Shown: piece by piece, positions 1 to 6,520 of the stretch | Layout: each line of letters opens with the position of its first letter | Position numbering within the stretch: position 1 is the stretch's first letter | Origin: an uncultured Clostridia bacterium | GTDB lineage: Bacteria > Bacillota > Clostridia > Christensenellales > CASEPJ01 | Assembly (NCBI GenBank): GCA_949289715.1 | Contig: CASEPJ010000061.1 | Location: forward strand, 1 to 13,407 | Direction: 5' to 3' | Length of the DNA: 13,407 nt | Made by a program: the position numbers and the translations under genes | Notes under the pieces: model-generated | Database searches by the model: none | The model's input: only the letters and a program-made list of their open reading frames with translations | What the model was told of the DNA's origin: nothing

Positions 1-608
1 TAATTGGTATAAAAATACTCGTGCGATTCCATTGTGTTGGCATTGGAATAATCGGTAAAAAGAACGGGAATCGAATACAACAATTCTCTTTCATCGGCAG
101 AAATTTGTTTATAAAAAATTATTTCGCCAATAGTTTCTGTGGGATATTCCGTCCATGTAGCATAAGTAGAAGGCATAGTTTTTGAAGTAATCTGCGATGT
201 CAAAGTAACTCTTAACTTAGCTCTCGGCAACGTAAACGTATTTGTATCAAAAATTCTGCCGTTAAATTTATGAGAAAGAATATTTATATCCTCTCCGTCT
301 AATTTTCTGGTAGTAAATGTTCCGTTCGACACATATGCGTAAGCTGAATTATTAGAACTTACAATAGGATTGAGCGTATAATTTTCACTATCCGTCGTTA
401 CTCTCATATTAAACTCTGTGTCGAATGCGCCGCTTCCCATGTCTTCTATATATGCACCTGGTGCTTCATATGTAGGATCGGTTATATAATCGTAATCGTC
501 ATCCAAGCCCGGCGTAGGTGGAGGATTATTTTTTTTACACCCATACACTAAAGGAAAAAGTAAACATATGCATAAAATAAGGCACACAATTCTAACTGAC
601 TTTTTCAT
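1..608 (-). CDS. Secreted lipoprotein of unknown family, N-terminal part (runs off the window)
   Basis: I translated this by hand from the ATG at 608-606; 202 codons are open to the window edge, so the C-terminus is missing. The product begins MKKSVRIVCLILCICLLFPL, a lipoprotein signal peptide, followed by the lipobox VYGC with the lipidated cysteine at residue 24. A Pro/Asp-rich linker comes next (NNPPPTPGLDDDYDY). The rest is rich in Thr, Ser, Asn and Tyr with alternating hydrophobic stretches, as in a beta-rich extracellular domain. It should be anchored to the outer face of the membrane. A Shine-Dalgarno AGGAG lies 7 bases upstream of the ATG, and a good promoter lies about 70 bases upstream. 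I do not recognise the family. The lipoprotein call is seen directly; a role as a solute-binding or surface glycan-binding protein would be a guess. Confidence 0.85.
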   Translation of the reverse strand, partial: MKKSVRIVCLILCICLLFPLVYGCKKNNPPPTPGLDDDYDYITDPTYEAPGAYIEDMGSGAFDTEFNMRVTTDSENYTLNPIVSSNNSAYAYVSNGTFTTRKLDGEDINILSHKFNGRIFDTNTFTLPRAKLRVTLTSQITSKTMPSTYATWTEYPTETIGEIIFYKQISADERELLYSIPVLFTDYSNANTMESHEYFYTN

Positions 609-678
609 TTTCCGTCTCCTTAATTTTTTATTTTTTTAAGAAATTATTGCAATATAATACTTATCACAATACAATTAT

Positions 679-707
679 ATTTTATGTTAATAAAAACAGG
701 TTGTCAA
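679..707 (-). promoter_or_regulatory. Sigma-A promoter of the lipoprotein gene
   Basis: Read on the minus strand, TTGACA (707-702), a spacer of exactly 17 bases, and TAAAAT (684-679). Transcription would begin near 672, giving a leader of about 64 bases before the ATG at 608. One mismatch to consensus in the whole promoter. This is a sequence match only. Confidence 0.75.
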
Positions 708-1455
708 TAGAAAAATAAAAAAAATAAAATGTTATTTTATAAATACATAACTTGTATATACAATTAAAAAATGAAAAATAATTTTATAACTTTATTTAAA
801 AATAATAATTATATGCCGCAATATAAATAAAATACCGTTTATAACCTCAAAAGTAAATTATTTATAAGATTTTAAAAAAATTAACAATTAAAAACTATAA
901 ATTAGCGGCAGAATCGAATAATTGATTAGAAATAAAATTTTTTTATTATAATTCGTAAAAAATCAATAAGTTAATTGCAATATAATTTATATCGAATACA
1001 CCATAAAAATAATGTTTAAAATATGAAGTTATTTTGCTTATTAATTTTTTTTATTTAAAAAATTGAATATAAAGAAATATATGTCCTATATTTATATTAA
1101 TTATTAATTATACAATTAATAGTATAAATATCTATAGCTAACAAATGATGATTAAAACAATATTTTAAAGCAACAAATCTATAATAATTATAAAAATTTG
1201 AATAAAAAAATAAAATTAAATTTATAGATGTTTTTTATAACTGATTTTTATAGACGAATTAAATTAAATAGGATTTAACTATATAGTTAGCTATTAAATT
1301 TATTTTTAAATTAACTAACTAAAATAAAAAAATTTATAAAATTGGTTATTATATATTAAAATATTTTTTGTCGAACAATAAATAAATTAAATTTTAAATA
1401 ACAAAAAAAATTAAATATTATCATTTAAGTTAAACTTACTTTTCTAATATTTTTT

Positions 1456-1493
1456 ATAGTCAATTTCTTATATGATAGTCAATTTCTTATATG
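1456..1493. repeat. Perfect tandem duplication, 2 x 19 bp
   Basis: The unit ATAGTCAATTTCTTATATG occurs at 1456-1474 and again immediately at 1475-1493 with no mismatch. A fragment of the unit (TAGTCA) recurs a few bases later at 1498-1503. It sits about 70 bases downstream of the acetyltransferase stop codon. A 19-bp exact match is unlikely to persist by chance even in this composition, so it is probably a recent slippage duplication. Confidence 0.9.
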
Positions 1494-1561
1494 TTTTTAG
1501 TCATTAATTAAACATTATATTATTATATAAATATGTTTAAACTTAAAAATTATATTTAAAC

Positions 1562-2608
1562 TTAATATTTATCGAAAGACAAAAATCCTCTGCCCTTACT
1601 TGTAATAATAAAATCGCCTTTTTTTATAAATTTCTCAAAAAAAACAGCTTCTACAAATTGTTTCGGTGTGATTACCGGGCAATCTTTAAGTATTTTTGGA
1701 TTTGACAATTCATTTAAAATTTTTGTTTCGTTCGAATCAAGATTGCCGGATATTGCCCTATCATAACCGTCTTTATTACAATAATCAACCTTTATAGTTT
1801 TATCGACATATGTAATTTTTGCTGCAAAATTATATGAATTTACATAAAAACTGCCGTCAATATTAAAATCAAGCATTGCGGCAAAAGTTGCATAATCTAA
1901 AATACAAATCATGGTTCTGCCTTCCGCTTCCTCTCTTTGCTCCATTAAAGGAAAATTTATGCCCTCCATTACAGAGGAAAGTGTTTGCGCCGCTTTGTAA
2001 TTAGAACATATACACATTTCAGCCATATTTCTGTCCTCCACCGCAATACCGAATTCACATTCGGTAATAAAAAGCCGTTCTTTTTTTACCCAATCCAAAA
2101 AAACTTCAAAATCTTCTATATAGTAATCTCTATATAACAAAGGTTTAAACTTATTTAATGCATTTTTATATTCCCGATAAAATTTATCCGCATCATAATT
2201 CTGAGTTTGTTTTAAATTGTATAAATTTTTACAAGCAGCAGGCTTAATTCCATATTCCACGGTTACAAAATCGAATTTCTCATAAAAATTTTTCACATCG
2301 GGATAAAGCGCCAAAAAATCGAATCTCTTTAAAGATTTGACTTTTTCGATTAAATTGCGCATATAATTTTTTCTTCTGTATTCAATTTTTGTTCCCGCAC
2401 CCACTATAAAACCGCATTTCAAAATTTTATCGTTCGATTTAAAATTTTTTTCTACAATAAACAGTGCGGAAATTATTTCGCCGTTTTCCGAAAAATAAAA
2501 AGCATTGTTTTTCTTGTAAAAATTATCGAAAAACCAATTAGTAAAAATATCGCTGTCATTAAAAATATCTTTATAAAAAGATATCAATCTTTGTTTTAAT
2601 TTATCCAT
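1562..2608 (-). CDS. GNAT-type N-acetyltransferase, two-domain (Eis-like architecture)
   Basis: This 348-residue protein has the pattern of a GNAT acetyltransferase over its first 120 or so residues. It has a strand-rich start (AFYFSENGEIISALFIVEK, residues 36-54), then the acetyl-CoA motif region VGAGTKIEYRRKNYMRNLI (69-87), then FLALYPDVKNFYEKFDF (98-114), where FYEKF.F is the usual GNAT ending. The remaining 230 residues suggest a second, partly beta domain, giving the length and layout of Eis-like proteins (GNAT plus a sterol-carrier-like domain). The glycine usual in the R-x-x-G-x-G/A loop is Asn81, so acetyl-CoA binding is less certain. It is the second gene of an operon, starting 6 bases after the stop of the DUF2156 gene, with only an A-rich weak ribosome site, which suggests translational coupling. 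Substrate unknown. Confidence 0.7.
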   Translation of the reverse strand: MDKLKQRLISFYKDIFNDSDIFTNWFFDNFYKKNNAFYFSENGEIISALFIVEKNFKSNDKILKCGFIVGAGTKIEYRRKNYMRNLIEKVKSLKRFDFLALYPDVKNFYEKFDFVTVEYGIKPAACKNLYNLKQTQNYDADKFYREYKNALNKFKPLLYRDYYIEDFEVFLDWVKKERLFITECEFGIAVEDRNMAEMCICSNYKAAQTLSSVMEGINFPLMEQREEAEGRTMICILDYATFAAMLDFNIDGSFYVNSYNFAAKITYVDKTIKVDYCNKDGYDRAISGNLDSNETKILNELSNPKILKDCPVITPKQFVEAVFFEKFIKKGDFIITSKGRGFLSFDKY

Positions 2609-2614
2609 ATTATT

Positions 2615-3496
2615 TTATTTTTTCAAAGTAAGAGTAAATTTTCTTTCTTTTCTATAAGGATGATACGATTCTTTCGCCTTTTTTAAATTTTCAAGCCCCA
2701 TATCGTCTTGCATACTTATCAATCGGCAAGAAGAAAATCTTTTTTTAGAAGTAAAATTATTTAATGCCGCATAACTACCTATATAATCAACATGCGCTTT
2801 CTCAAAAATTATAACTCCCACGTTTGCGGGGTTAATATATGTTATTGAAAATGCTACCAAATTGGAATCGGAATATATACAGTCGCAAAAATAATTATAA
2901 TTTGTCAAATCTGCCAATGTTTTTTTAACCGCATCGTATTCTCCAAATTCATCGATTTTTCCTATATAAAAATCTTCTACCATTTTTAACACGGCATTTT
3001 CGTCCTGTTGTTCATAGCTTCTAAATATATATGGATATGAAGTTATAAAGCGATTTACGAAATTTCTCTTTTGATGAAAATGCTTACCTTTCAAAAAAAT
3101 CAAATCTTCAGGAAGGTAAAGATATTCCGCTGCGTTTATATTTTCCTCAACCATCCAATCATTAGATACATATTGCATAAACTCTTCTGGTACTAAGCCA
3201 ATAACCGCATTTTCTCCACCGTAATTTTTTATATATTCCAATCCTTTTTTAAAATTTTGCGGTGTGCTTGCAACAGGAGCAAAAAAGAATCCGTTTTTTT
3301 CGGTATTTTTCTTCACTAATAAAAAGTCATCACAGTCGATATATTGTGGTTTATCGCAATCAATCCACGAAAAAAACATTTGAACTGTAATATCGCTTGC
3401 AAAATAATTTTTATAAATACTTTCATCTTGATTTTGAAGACTCAATATTTTTTGCTTGGCCGAATCGTCAAAATTTTTAAAATCCATATTAGCCAA
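2615..3496 (-). CDS. COG4866/DUF2156-type protein (phosphatidylglycerol lysyltransferase C-terminal-like fold)
   Basis: The protein shows the signature segments of the DUF2156/COG4866 family, related to the MprF lysyltransferase domain and built from tandem GNAT-like folds. These are KGKHFHQKRNFVNRF (136-150), EKAHVDYIGSY (232-242), and the C-terminal MQDDMGLENLKKAKESYHP (262-280). No membrane helix is seen, so it is a soluble cytoplasmic protein, unlike full MprF. Start choice: the open frame reaches a TTG at 3502, but the Shine-Dalgarno AAGGAG (3508-3503) would touch that codon. The TTG at 3496 lies 6 bases after the site and is preferred (293 residues); an ATG at 3487 is 15 bases away. It heads an operon with the acetyltransferase gene downstream. 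The biochemical role of soluble members is not established; aminoacyl or acyl transfer is an inference. Confidence 0.8.
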   Translation of the reverse strand: MANMDFKNFDDSAKQKILSLQNQDESIYKNYFASDITVQMFFSWIDCDKPQYIDCDDFLLVKKNTEKNGFFFAPVASTPQNFKKGLEYIKNYGGENAVIGLVPEEFMQYVSNDWMVEENINAAEYLYLPEDLIFLKGKHFHQKRNFVNRFITSYPYIFRSYEQQDENAVLKMVEDFYIGKIDEFGEYDAVKKTLADLTNYNYFCDCIYSDSNLVAFSITYINPANVGVIIFEKAHVDYIGSYAALNNFTSKKRFSSCRLISMQDDMGLENLKKAKESYHPYRKERKFTLTLKK

Positions 3497-3502
3497 ATAC
3501 AA

Positions 3503-3508
3503 CTCCTT
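3503..3508 (-). promoter_or_regulatory. Ribosome binding site that decides the DUF2156-gene start
   Basis: AAGGAG on the minus strand at 3508-3503. It is directly adjacent to the upstream TTG at 3502, 6 bases from the TTG at 3496, and 15 bases from the ATG at 3487. Normal spacing of 5-9 bases favours TTG 3496. Confidence 0.65.
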
Positions 3509-3541
3509 CTTTTGTTTAAGTTCTAAAATTCGTATTTATGA

Positions 3542-3570
3542 TTGACACCTTTTAATATGTGGTTTATAAT
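3542..3570 (+). promoter_or_regulatory. Perfect-consensus sigma-A promoter
   Basis: TTGACA (3542-3547), 17-base spacer, TATAAT (3565-3570): all 12 consensus bases match with ideal spacing. The start would be near 3577, leaving a leader of roughly 117 bases before the ATG at 3694. It lies upstream of the DUF2156 gene, which reads the other way, so the two units are divergent. Confidence 0.85.
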
Positions 3571-3615
3571 ACTGTCAGATACCGAATAATTATAATATAA
3601 ATTAATAAAATTTGC

Positions 3616-3627
3616 AACCTATAGGTT
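3616..3627. promoter_or_regulatory. 12-bp perfect palindrome, possible operator
   Basis: AACCTATAGGTT at 3616-3627 is a perfect palindrome in the leader of the 3694 gene, about 40 bases after the predicted start of transcription. That position would suit a repressor roadblock. The match is exact, but the operator role is inference. Confidence 0.3.
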
Positions 3628-3693
3628 TATACTAAAAATAATATTTATAATATTACATACTCAATAATTCTAATTTAATTTAGGGAAATAATT

Positions 3694-4131
3694 ATGAAAT
3701 TTAAAATGAAATTAAATAACACAATAATTGTAATTTTATCGATAGTTCTTATTATTATGGTTACGGATATAGTAATAAATGCTCTTATGCTTATAGGTGT
3801 GGGAATTTTTTACACGGAAAATATTGTTTTATCGATAGTTAACATTATAATAAGTTTTTTGATTACTTTGCAACTGTTGTTAATGATTATCAACCCCAAT
3901 TATAAAATAACTACCGAATTTTTAAAAATAAATTACGGCTTAATTTCCGTAAAAATACCTTTGCTTTCCATATACACCGCAGACATAAGACAAGAAAAAG
4001 TATGTATATTTTATGTATATAAGGAAACCCGAAAAGCCTTGAGTATTAATATAAATCCGAGAAATAATTTACTTTTTACCGATAGTCTTACGAAAGCGCA
4101 GCAGGATTTAATTGACTCCAATAAAAAATAA
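3694..4131 (+). CDS. Small membrane protein with two helices and a probable bacterial PH-like domain
   Basis: The 145-residue product has two strongly hydrophobic segments (about residues 10-38 and 43-66), joined by a short loop, then a soluble domain from about residue 69. This soluble part (YKITTEFLKINYG..SVKIPLLSI, then a strand-rich stretch, then ININPRNNLLFTDSL) follows the pattern of small bacterial PH domains of the bPH_4/DUF1200 type. In those, a strand pair with a KIP-I segment is followed by a final I-x-P-x...F..L helix. It starts at ATG 3694 with AGGGA at 3682-3686, 7 bases away. It stands alone, driven by the promoter at 3542-3570. Function unknown; membrane location is clear, the PH-like fold is an inference from pattern. 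Confidence 0.65.
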   Translation: MKFKMKLNNTIIVILSIVLIIMVTDIVINALMLIGVGIFYTENIVLSIVNIIISFLITLQLLLMIINPNYKITTEFLKINYGLISVKIPLLSIYTADIRQEKVCIFYVYKETRKALSININPRNNLLFTDSLTKAQQDLIDSNKK

Positions 4132-4366
4132 TTATGTAACGGCATTTTTTACTTATTTATAAACCTATAATGTTTTTTTAAGCAAACAGAAATCGGCTTT
4201 TAATCTATAATTATATCGCTAATTTTAATTTATTAAAAAAATTTACAGTTAAAATCAAAAAAATAAAATGCAATGTTTAGTTATTAATTAATATAACAAT
4301 CATATTAATCATAATCCTATAAAAATTTTACGACAATTAAACTATTTGGTTAAATAAAAAAAACAG
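4132..4366. other. A+T-rich gap with nothing recognised
   Basis: About 235 bases between the end of the small membrane-protein gene and the bidirectional terminator at 4367-4400. I see no open frame with a ribosome site, no stable hairpin close to the 4131 stop, and no repeat. Together with the terminator and spoIVA 3' end, the gene-free span is 322 bases. Confidence 0.6.
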
Positions 4367-4400
4367 AAAAAACGGACAAAACTTATTGCCCGTTTTTTTT
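4367..4400. terminator. Bidirectional terminator between the 3694 gene and spoIVA
   Basis: Left arm AAAAAACGG (4367-4375) pairs with CCGTTTTTT (4390-4398), with one more possible G:C pair beyond a mismatch. A run of eight T follows on the plus strand (4393-4400), and the minus strand also ends in a T-rich tail. It lies 54-87 bases past the spoIVA stop codon, so it most probably ends spoIVA and can also stop plus-strand transcription. Confidence 0.7.
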
Positions 4401-4406
4401 AACATA

Positions 4407-4429
4407 CGCCTCCCTCGTTTTTATAGGCG
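4407..4429 (-). other. Short hairpin in the spoIVA 3' untranslated region
   Basis: CGCCT (4407-4411) and AGGCG (4425-4429) form a 5-bp G+C stem with a 13-base loop, between the spoIVA stop and its terminator. There is no T-run after it, so it is not itself a terminator. It could help stabilise the mRNA end, or be chance. Confidence 0.3.
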
Positions 4430-4453
4430 CAATTTATAATGATTTAATTGAGA

Positions 4454-5929
4454 TTAAAGTAAAATACAAATCATTCCGCCTTTTCCTTCATTGACTACCC
4501 TGTTTAAAGTTTTTTTGAATTTATTTCTTATATCTTCGGGCATACTTGTAATTTTATTTGTAATTCCTTCCTTAACCAAACTGTTTAAAGATTTGCCGAA
4601 CATATCTTTTTCCCAAAGCGCTTTCGGATTACTTTCGAACTCACTCATTAGATACTTAACTAAATCTTCGGTCTGAGCCTCGCTGCCCACCAAAGGATTT
4701 ATTTCGGTATCTATATCGACTTTCATAATATGCAAAGAAGGTGCGCTGGCTTTTAATTTTAAACCTACTTTACCGCCTTTGTTTACAAGTTCGGGAACCT
4801 CTAATTTCATTTCGTTGATATCGGGAGCCACAACTCCGTAACCGGTTCTGTCAACATCATCCAAAGCTGTTTTTAAACGATCGTATTGAACTTTTGCATA
4901 AGCCAAATCTTTCAACCCCGAAACTAAAGCAAAATCATCGGCTATTTCCACACCTGACTCTTCACTTAAAACTTTATAGAACAGTTCTTTTTTAGGTGTC
5001 AATAAAAAACTGACTCGACCTTCTCCCGCAACTAAGGTATCGTATTTTAACTGTTCGTAATTTTCGTCTTCTTTAAAAAGTTCCTTTAAAACTTCATAAT
5101 CCTTCATTTTTTCAATTGATTGACTTGCCTTTTCAACTTCATTCAAAATATTTTCGATAAGCGGATTGTTTTCAGGCAAAGCTTGCAACCATTTAGGAAA
5201 TTTTATTTCTATACTTTCCAAAGGAAATTCAAATAATACACATTCTAAAATTGTATTTATGTCGTTGGATTTCAAATTGGCAACATCAAACGCAAGCACA
5301 TTCAGTTTGTACTGAGTTTTCATTTCATTGACTAACTCGGCGGTTTTATCGCCTTTGGGGTCAACGGTATTGAGAATTATAATAGCAGGTTTTCCCGAAG
5401 ATTTAATTTCTTCGACGGCTTTTTTCTCTGCTTTTTCGTATTCTTTACGGTCAATGCCGGTAAACGAACCATCGGTAGTCATAATTATACCGATAGTCGA
5501 ATGTTCGCTAATTACTTTTTTTGTTCCTATTTCGGCTGCTTCGTTGAATGTTACCGGTTTTGTCGACCAAGGTGTTTTTACCATTCTTGGTTTACCGTTG
5601 TCTTCTGCGCCTAATGCGCCTTTTACCATAAAACCTACGCAATCCACAAGACGCATTTTCGCATCTATTCCGTCTATTGCAAGTTTTATTCCTTCTTCGG
5701 GAACAAATCTTGGCTGCGTTGTCATTATGGTTTTTCCGTCTGCTGATTGCGGCATATCGTCTATAACTCTTTCTCTCTTATATTTGCCGTTAACAGTAGG
5801 AAGAATTGCCTCGCTGATAAATTTTGAAATAAAAGTCGATTTTCCTGTTCTTACCGGGCCTACTACACCGAGATATATCTCACCGTCCGTTCTTTCGGCT
5901 ATATCCTTGTAGATATTAAATTTTTCCAT
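4454..5929 (-). CDS. spoIVA: Stage IV sporulation protein A, coat-basement ATPase
   Basis: SpoIVA is a cytoskeletal ATPase made in the mother cell. It binds the forespore surface with SpoVM and polymerises, using ATP hydrolysis, into the platform for the spore coat. The 491 residues match the usual length (about 492 in Bacillus subtilis). Visible features are the Walker A loop GPVRTGKST (24-32, with Lys30), the switch/sensor threonines Thr70-Thr71 in MTTQPRFVP, the Walker B-like RLVDCVGF (93-100, Asp96), and the conserved extreme C-terminus GKGGMICILL. The gene appears complete and intact. A strong ribosome site (GGGAGG) precedes the ATG at 5929. It is transcribed alone, from a sigma-E-like promoter at 5975-6003 to the terminator at 4367-4400. 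Its presence marks the organism as an endospore former, or a recent descendant of one. Confidence 0.98.
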   Translation of the reverse strand: MEKFNIYKDIAERTDGEIYLGVVGPVRTGKSTFISKFISEAILPTVNGKYKRERVIDDMPQSADGKTIMTTQPRFVPEEGIKLAIDGIDAKMRLVDCVGFMVKGALGAEDNGKPRMVKTPWSTKPVTFNEAAEIGTKKVISEHSTIGIIMTTDGSFTGIDRKEYEKAEKKAVEEIKSSGKPAIIILNTVDPKGDKTAELVNEMKTQYKLNVLAFDVANLKSNDINTILECVLFEFPLESIEIKFPKWLQALPENNPLIENILNEVEKASQSIEKMKDYEVLKELFKEDENYEQLKYDTLVAGEGRVSFLLTPKKELFYKVLSEESGVEIADDFALVSGLKDLAYAKVQYDRLKTALDDVDRTGYGVVAPDINEMKLEVPELVNKGGKVGLKLKASAPSLHIMKVDIDTEINPLVGSEAQTEDLVKYLMSEFESNPKALWEKDMFGKSLNSLVKEGITNKITSMPEDIRNKFKKTLNRVVNEGKGGMICILL

Positions 5930-5974
5930 TATGAACCTCCCTTTTGTCCAGTCTGTAGTATTTTGGTACAGTAG

Positions 5975-6003
5975 AGTATATGAAAGGATAACAATGTATA
6001 TTC
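5975..6003 (-). promoter_or_regulatory. Sigma-E-like promoter of spoIVA
   Basis: On the minus strand, GAATATA (6003-5997), 14 bases, then CATATACT (5982-5975). The sigma-E pattern is roughly KMATATT, 13-15 bases, CATACAHT, so the -35 differs at one position and the -10 keeps the diagnostic CATA start and final T. Transcription would begin near 5968, about 38 bases before the start codon. Early mother-cell (sigma-E) control of spoIVA is well known in Bacillus. A small CTGTA/TACAG hairpin (5953-5971) lies at the predicted mRNA start. Confidence 0.65.
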
Positions 6004-6041
6004 CACAAAAATTTATAACAATGCAAATAAAATATCATAAA

Positions 6042-6416
6042 TTATTTAAACGCATTTATAAGCACGAAAATACCGGCAATAATCATTAATATATCGAAGA
6101 CAATTCTAATAAGTTTGGAATTTAATTTATTTAACAATATTGCGCCAATAATACCGCCCACAAAAACACCGCTGCCTATAGGAATTAATTTTTGCCATTC
6201 TATATTGTTTTTTAAAAAATAAATAACCGCACTGATAATACATACCGGCAATATTACTAAAATTGCGGTAGCATGCGATCGCTTTGTGTCGAGTTTCATT
6301 ATTTTGGACAAAACGGGAACAGCCACCATTCCGCCGCCGCCGCCGAACAGTCCGTTTAGGCTTCCTACTAAAATACCGCCCAATATCGTTAAAATTGCAG
6401 AAAAACTTTCACTCAT
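6042..6416 (-). CDS. Half-length TauE/SafE (TSUP) family permease
   Basis: TSUP proteins are membrane permeases for small anions, including sulfite, sulfonates and organosulfur compounds; most have about 250 residues in two homologous halves. This product has 124 residues and about four membrane segments (near 6-28, 47-68, 75-96 and 104-122), so it is one half. The family's glycine-rich first-helix motif is clear: LNGLFGGGGGMVAVPVL, residues about 20-36. In other Firmicutes such halves often come as adjacent pairs; here no second half lies on either side. It starts at ATG 6416, but no good ribosome site precedes it. It ends 38 bases before the spoIVA promoter and is divergent from the large surface-protein gene. 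It may work as a homo-oligomer; substrate unknown. Confidence 0.8.
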   Translation of the reverse strand: MSESFSAILTILGGILVGSLNGLFGGGGGMVAVPVLSKIMKLDTKRSHATAILVILPVCIISAVIYFLKNNIEWQKLIPIGSGVFVGGIIGAILLNKLNSKLIRIVFDILMIIAGIFVLINAFK

Positions 6417-6451
6417 AATATAAATATTATGTGTTTAGTATATAAAAATAA

Positions 6452-6480
6452 TTGCATATTTTTTTATTTTATTATAAAAT
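6452..6480 (+). promoter_or_regulatory. Sigma-A-like promoter of the surface-protein gene
   Basis: TTGCAT (6452-6457), 17 bases, TAAAAT (6475-6480). Transcription would start near 6487, giving a leader of about 34 bases. This places the upstream in-frame start codon at 6452 inside the promoter and supports the ATG at 6521. Confidence 0.55.
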
Positions 6481-6520
6481 ATATATTATGTTAAAAATTA
6501 CAACTAAAAAAGGTGATTAC

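Larger units (their letters stand above)
621..1561. other. Long A+T-rich intergenic desert
   Basis: About 940 bases with no convincing gene on either strand beyond the lipoprotein promoter at its left end. Composition is extreme: two 60-base lines counted by hand (721-780 and 1141-1200) contain 6 and 9 G or C. It contains a 14-bp palindrome TAACTATATAGTTA at 1276-1289 and a perfect 19-bp tandem duplication at 1456-1493. I see no DnaA-box cluster, no RNA gene and no convincing terminator for the acetyltransferase gene that ends at 1562. It may be an old region of gene loss or A+T-rich filler between minus-strand units. Confidence 0.7.

Noticed and set aside
621..1561. Replication origin in the A+T-rich desert
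   Set aside because: No cluster of TTATCCACA-like DnaA boxes and no dnaA, dnaN or parB neighbour.
5328..5912. 194-codon open frame on the plus strand
   Set aside because: It lies wholly inside spoIVA on the other strand, is unusually rich in Ser/Ile/Pro for a soluble protein, and has no ribosome site; it is a shadow frame.
6452..6520. Upstream in-frame start for the large surface protein, adding 23 residues
   Set aside because: No ribosome site precedes it and it overlaps the likely -35 box; the ATG at 6521 has AAGGTGAT upstream and begins a classic signal peptide.
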